DNA from: Candidatus Fermentibacterota bacterium
GTDB taxonomy: Bacteria; Fermentibacterota; Fermentibacteria; Fermentibacterales; Fermentibacteraceae
Direction of reading: 5' to 3'
Length of the DNA: 6,885 bases
NCBI GenBank assembly: GCA_022703195.1
Contig: JAKLEF010000102.1
Coordinates: 1-6,885, forward strand
The notes below the pieces were generated by a model, which made no database searches, had not been told where the DNA came from, and saw only the letters and a program-made list of their open reading frames with translations. A program made the translations under genes and the position numbers. This document shows, piece after piece, positions 6,486-6,885 of this stretch (within the stretch, counting starts at the first letter, position 1; each line of letters begins with the position of its first letter).

Positions 6486-6885
6486 AAGCCATCAAGACCG
6501 AAGGGTGGGGCCCCAGGCTCCTCCTGCTGCTCGTTCTGTGCATCGTCGGTGTCTCGGCGTCGACAAGCCCCTGGCATCTGGGGCTCCTCCTCGGGCTCGC
6601 GGTAGGCACCCTCGCGATAGTCATTGAAACCAGGTTCGTCAGGCTGCCCATGGTCGACGCAGTCTACATGCTGGTCGGCGCCGCCACTGGGATAGGGCTG
6701 GGGCTCCTGGTCATGCTCCTGCTGAGACTGGGCAACGTAAGGCTCGGCGCAGTCGGCGGAATCGACCCGTTCCTCCTCATCCCGCTCGCCCTGGGCTATG
6801 CCTTCGCCCAGGTGGCCTTCGCAAAGGGGCCGAGGGCCCCGGGCGTCCCGGGAAGGGAGACCGTCGCTCCCTCCCATGCAGCCAG
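6482..6885 (+). CDS. YacL-like membrane protein (PIN/TRAM family), N-terminal membrane part, runs off the right edge
   Basis: The frame opens at an ATG overlapping the radA stop and stays open for 134 codons to the window edge. Four hydrophobic segments are visible, at about 13-28, 32-48, 60-81 and 96-114. Between the second and third is IETRFVRLPMVDA, and the fourth is followed by a basic turn (AFAKGPR) and a Pro/Gly-rich stretch. This layout resembles the membrane domain of B. subtilis YacL: an acidic residue at the end of TM2, a K/R-x-P-x-x-D turn before TM3, and a 'GY..AQVAF.K' style end to TM4. In YacL this precedes a cytoplasmic PIN nuclease-like domain and a TRAM RNA-binding domain, which would lie outside this window. 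YacL is also encoded near radA in Bacillus, which supports the call. The catalytic part cannot be seen, so it could be another four-TM protein. Confidence 0.62.
   Translation, partial: MKAIKTEGWGPRLLLLLVLCIVGVSASTSPWHLGLLLGLAVGTLAIVIETRFVRLPMVDAVYMLVGAATGIGLGLLVMLLLRLGNVRLGAVGGIDPFLLIPLALGYAFAQVAFAKGPRAPGVPGRETVAPSHAA

Overview
This GC-rich bacterial window (roughly two thirds G+C by eye) holds a dense block of housekeeping genes. Arginine is often encoded by AGG, isoleucine by ATA is tolerated, and GTG and TTG starts occur. No mobile element, CRISPR array, tRNA or rRNA is visible. The family content is bacterial: RqcH, YicC, Gmk, CoaB, family 4 uracil-DNA glycosylase, DnaB, RadA and a YacL-like protein. 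I cannot name the phylum. The codon style and the gene fusion suggest an uncultivated, possibly candidate-phylum lineage, but that is a guess.

Layout: on the minus strand, positions 1-737 encode the N-terminal part of an RqcH/NFACT ribosome-quality-control protein that runs off the left edge. A short divergent spacer (about 740-811) holds the only AT-rich patch of the area, with overlapping -10-like boxes on both strands. From there rightward everything lies on the plus strand in one very tight run: yicC (821-1684), a fused guanylate kinase-CoaB gene (1674-2957), family 4 uracil-DNA glycosylase (2959-3720), replicative helicase dnaB (3710-5098), recombination/repair ATPase radA (5100-6485), and the membrane N-terminus of a YacL-like protein (6482 to the right edge). 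Junctions are overlaps of 11, 11 and 4 nt or gaps of 1 nt, so a single translationally coupled operon is very likely.

Functionally the operon joins RNA turnover (YicC), GMP phosphorylation and coenzyme A synthesis (Gmk-CoaB) to uracil repair, fork unwinding and recombination (UDG, DnaB, RadA).

The most unusual item is the Gmk-CoaB fusion. In many bacteria gmk is followed by rpoZ and then the bifunctional coaBC gene. Here rpoZ and the CoaC decarboxylase half are absent, and guanylate kinase reads straight into a CoaB-type synthetase domain with some divergent motifs. A second point is that both divergent genes lack an ideal start codon: the conserved N-termini of RqcH and YicC each begin at or just after an in-frame CTG. 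I see no evidence of a wholly new defence or mobile system.
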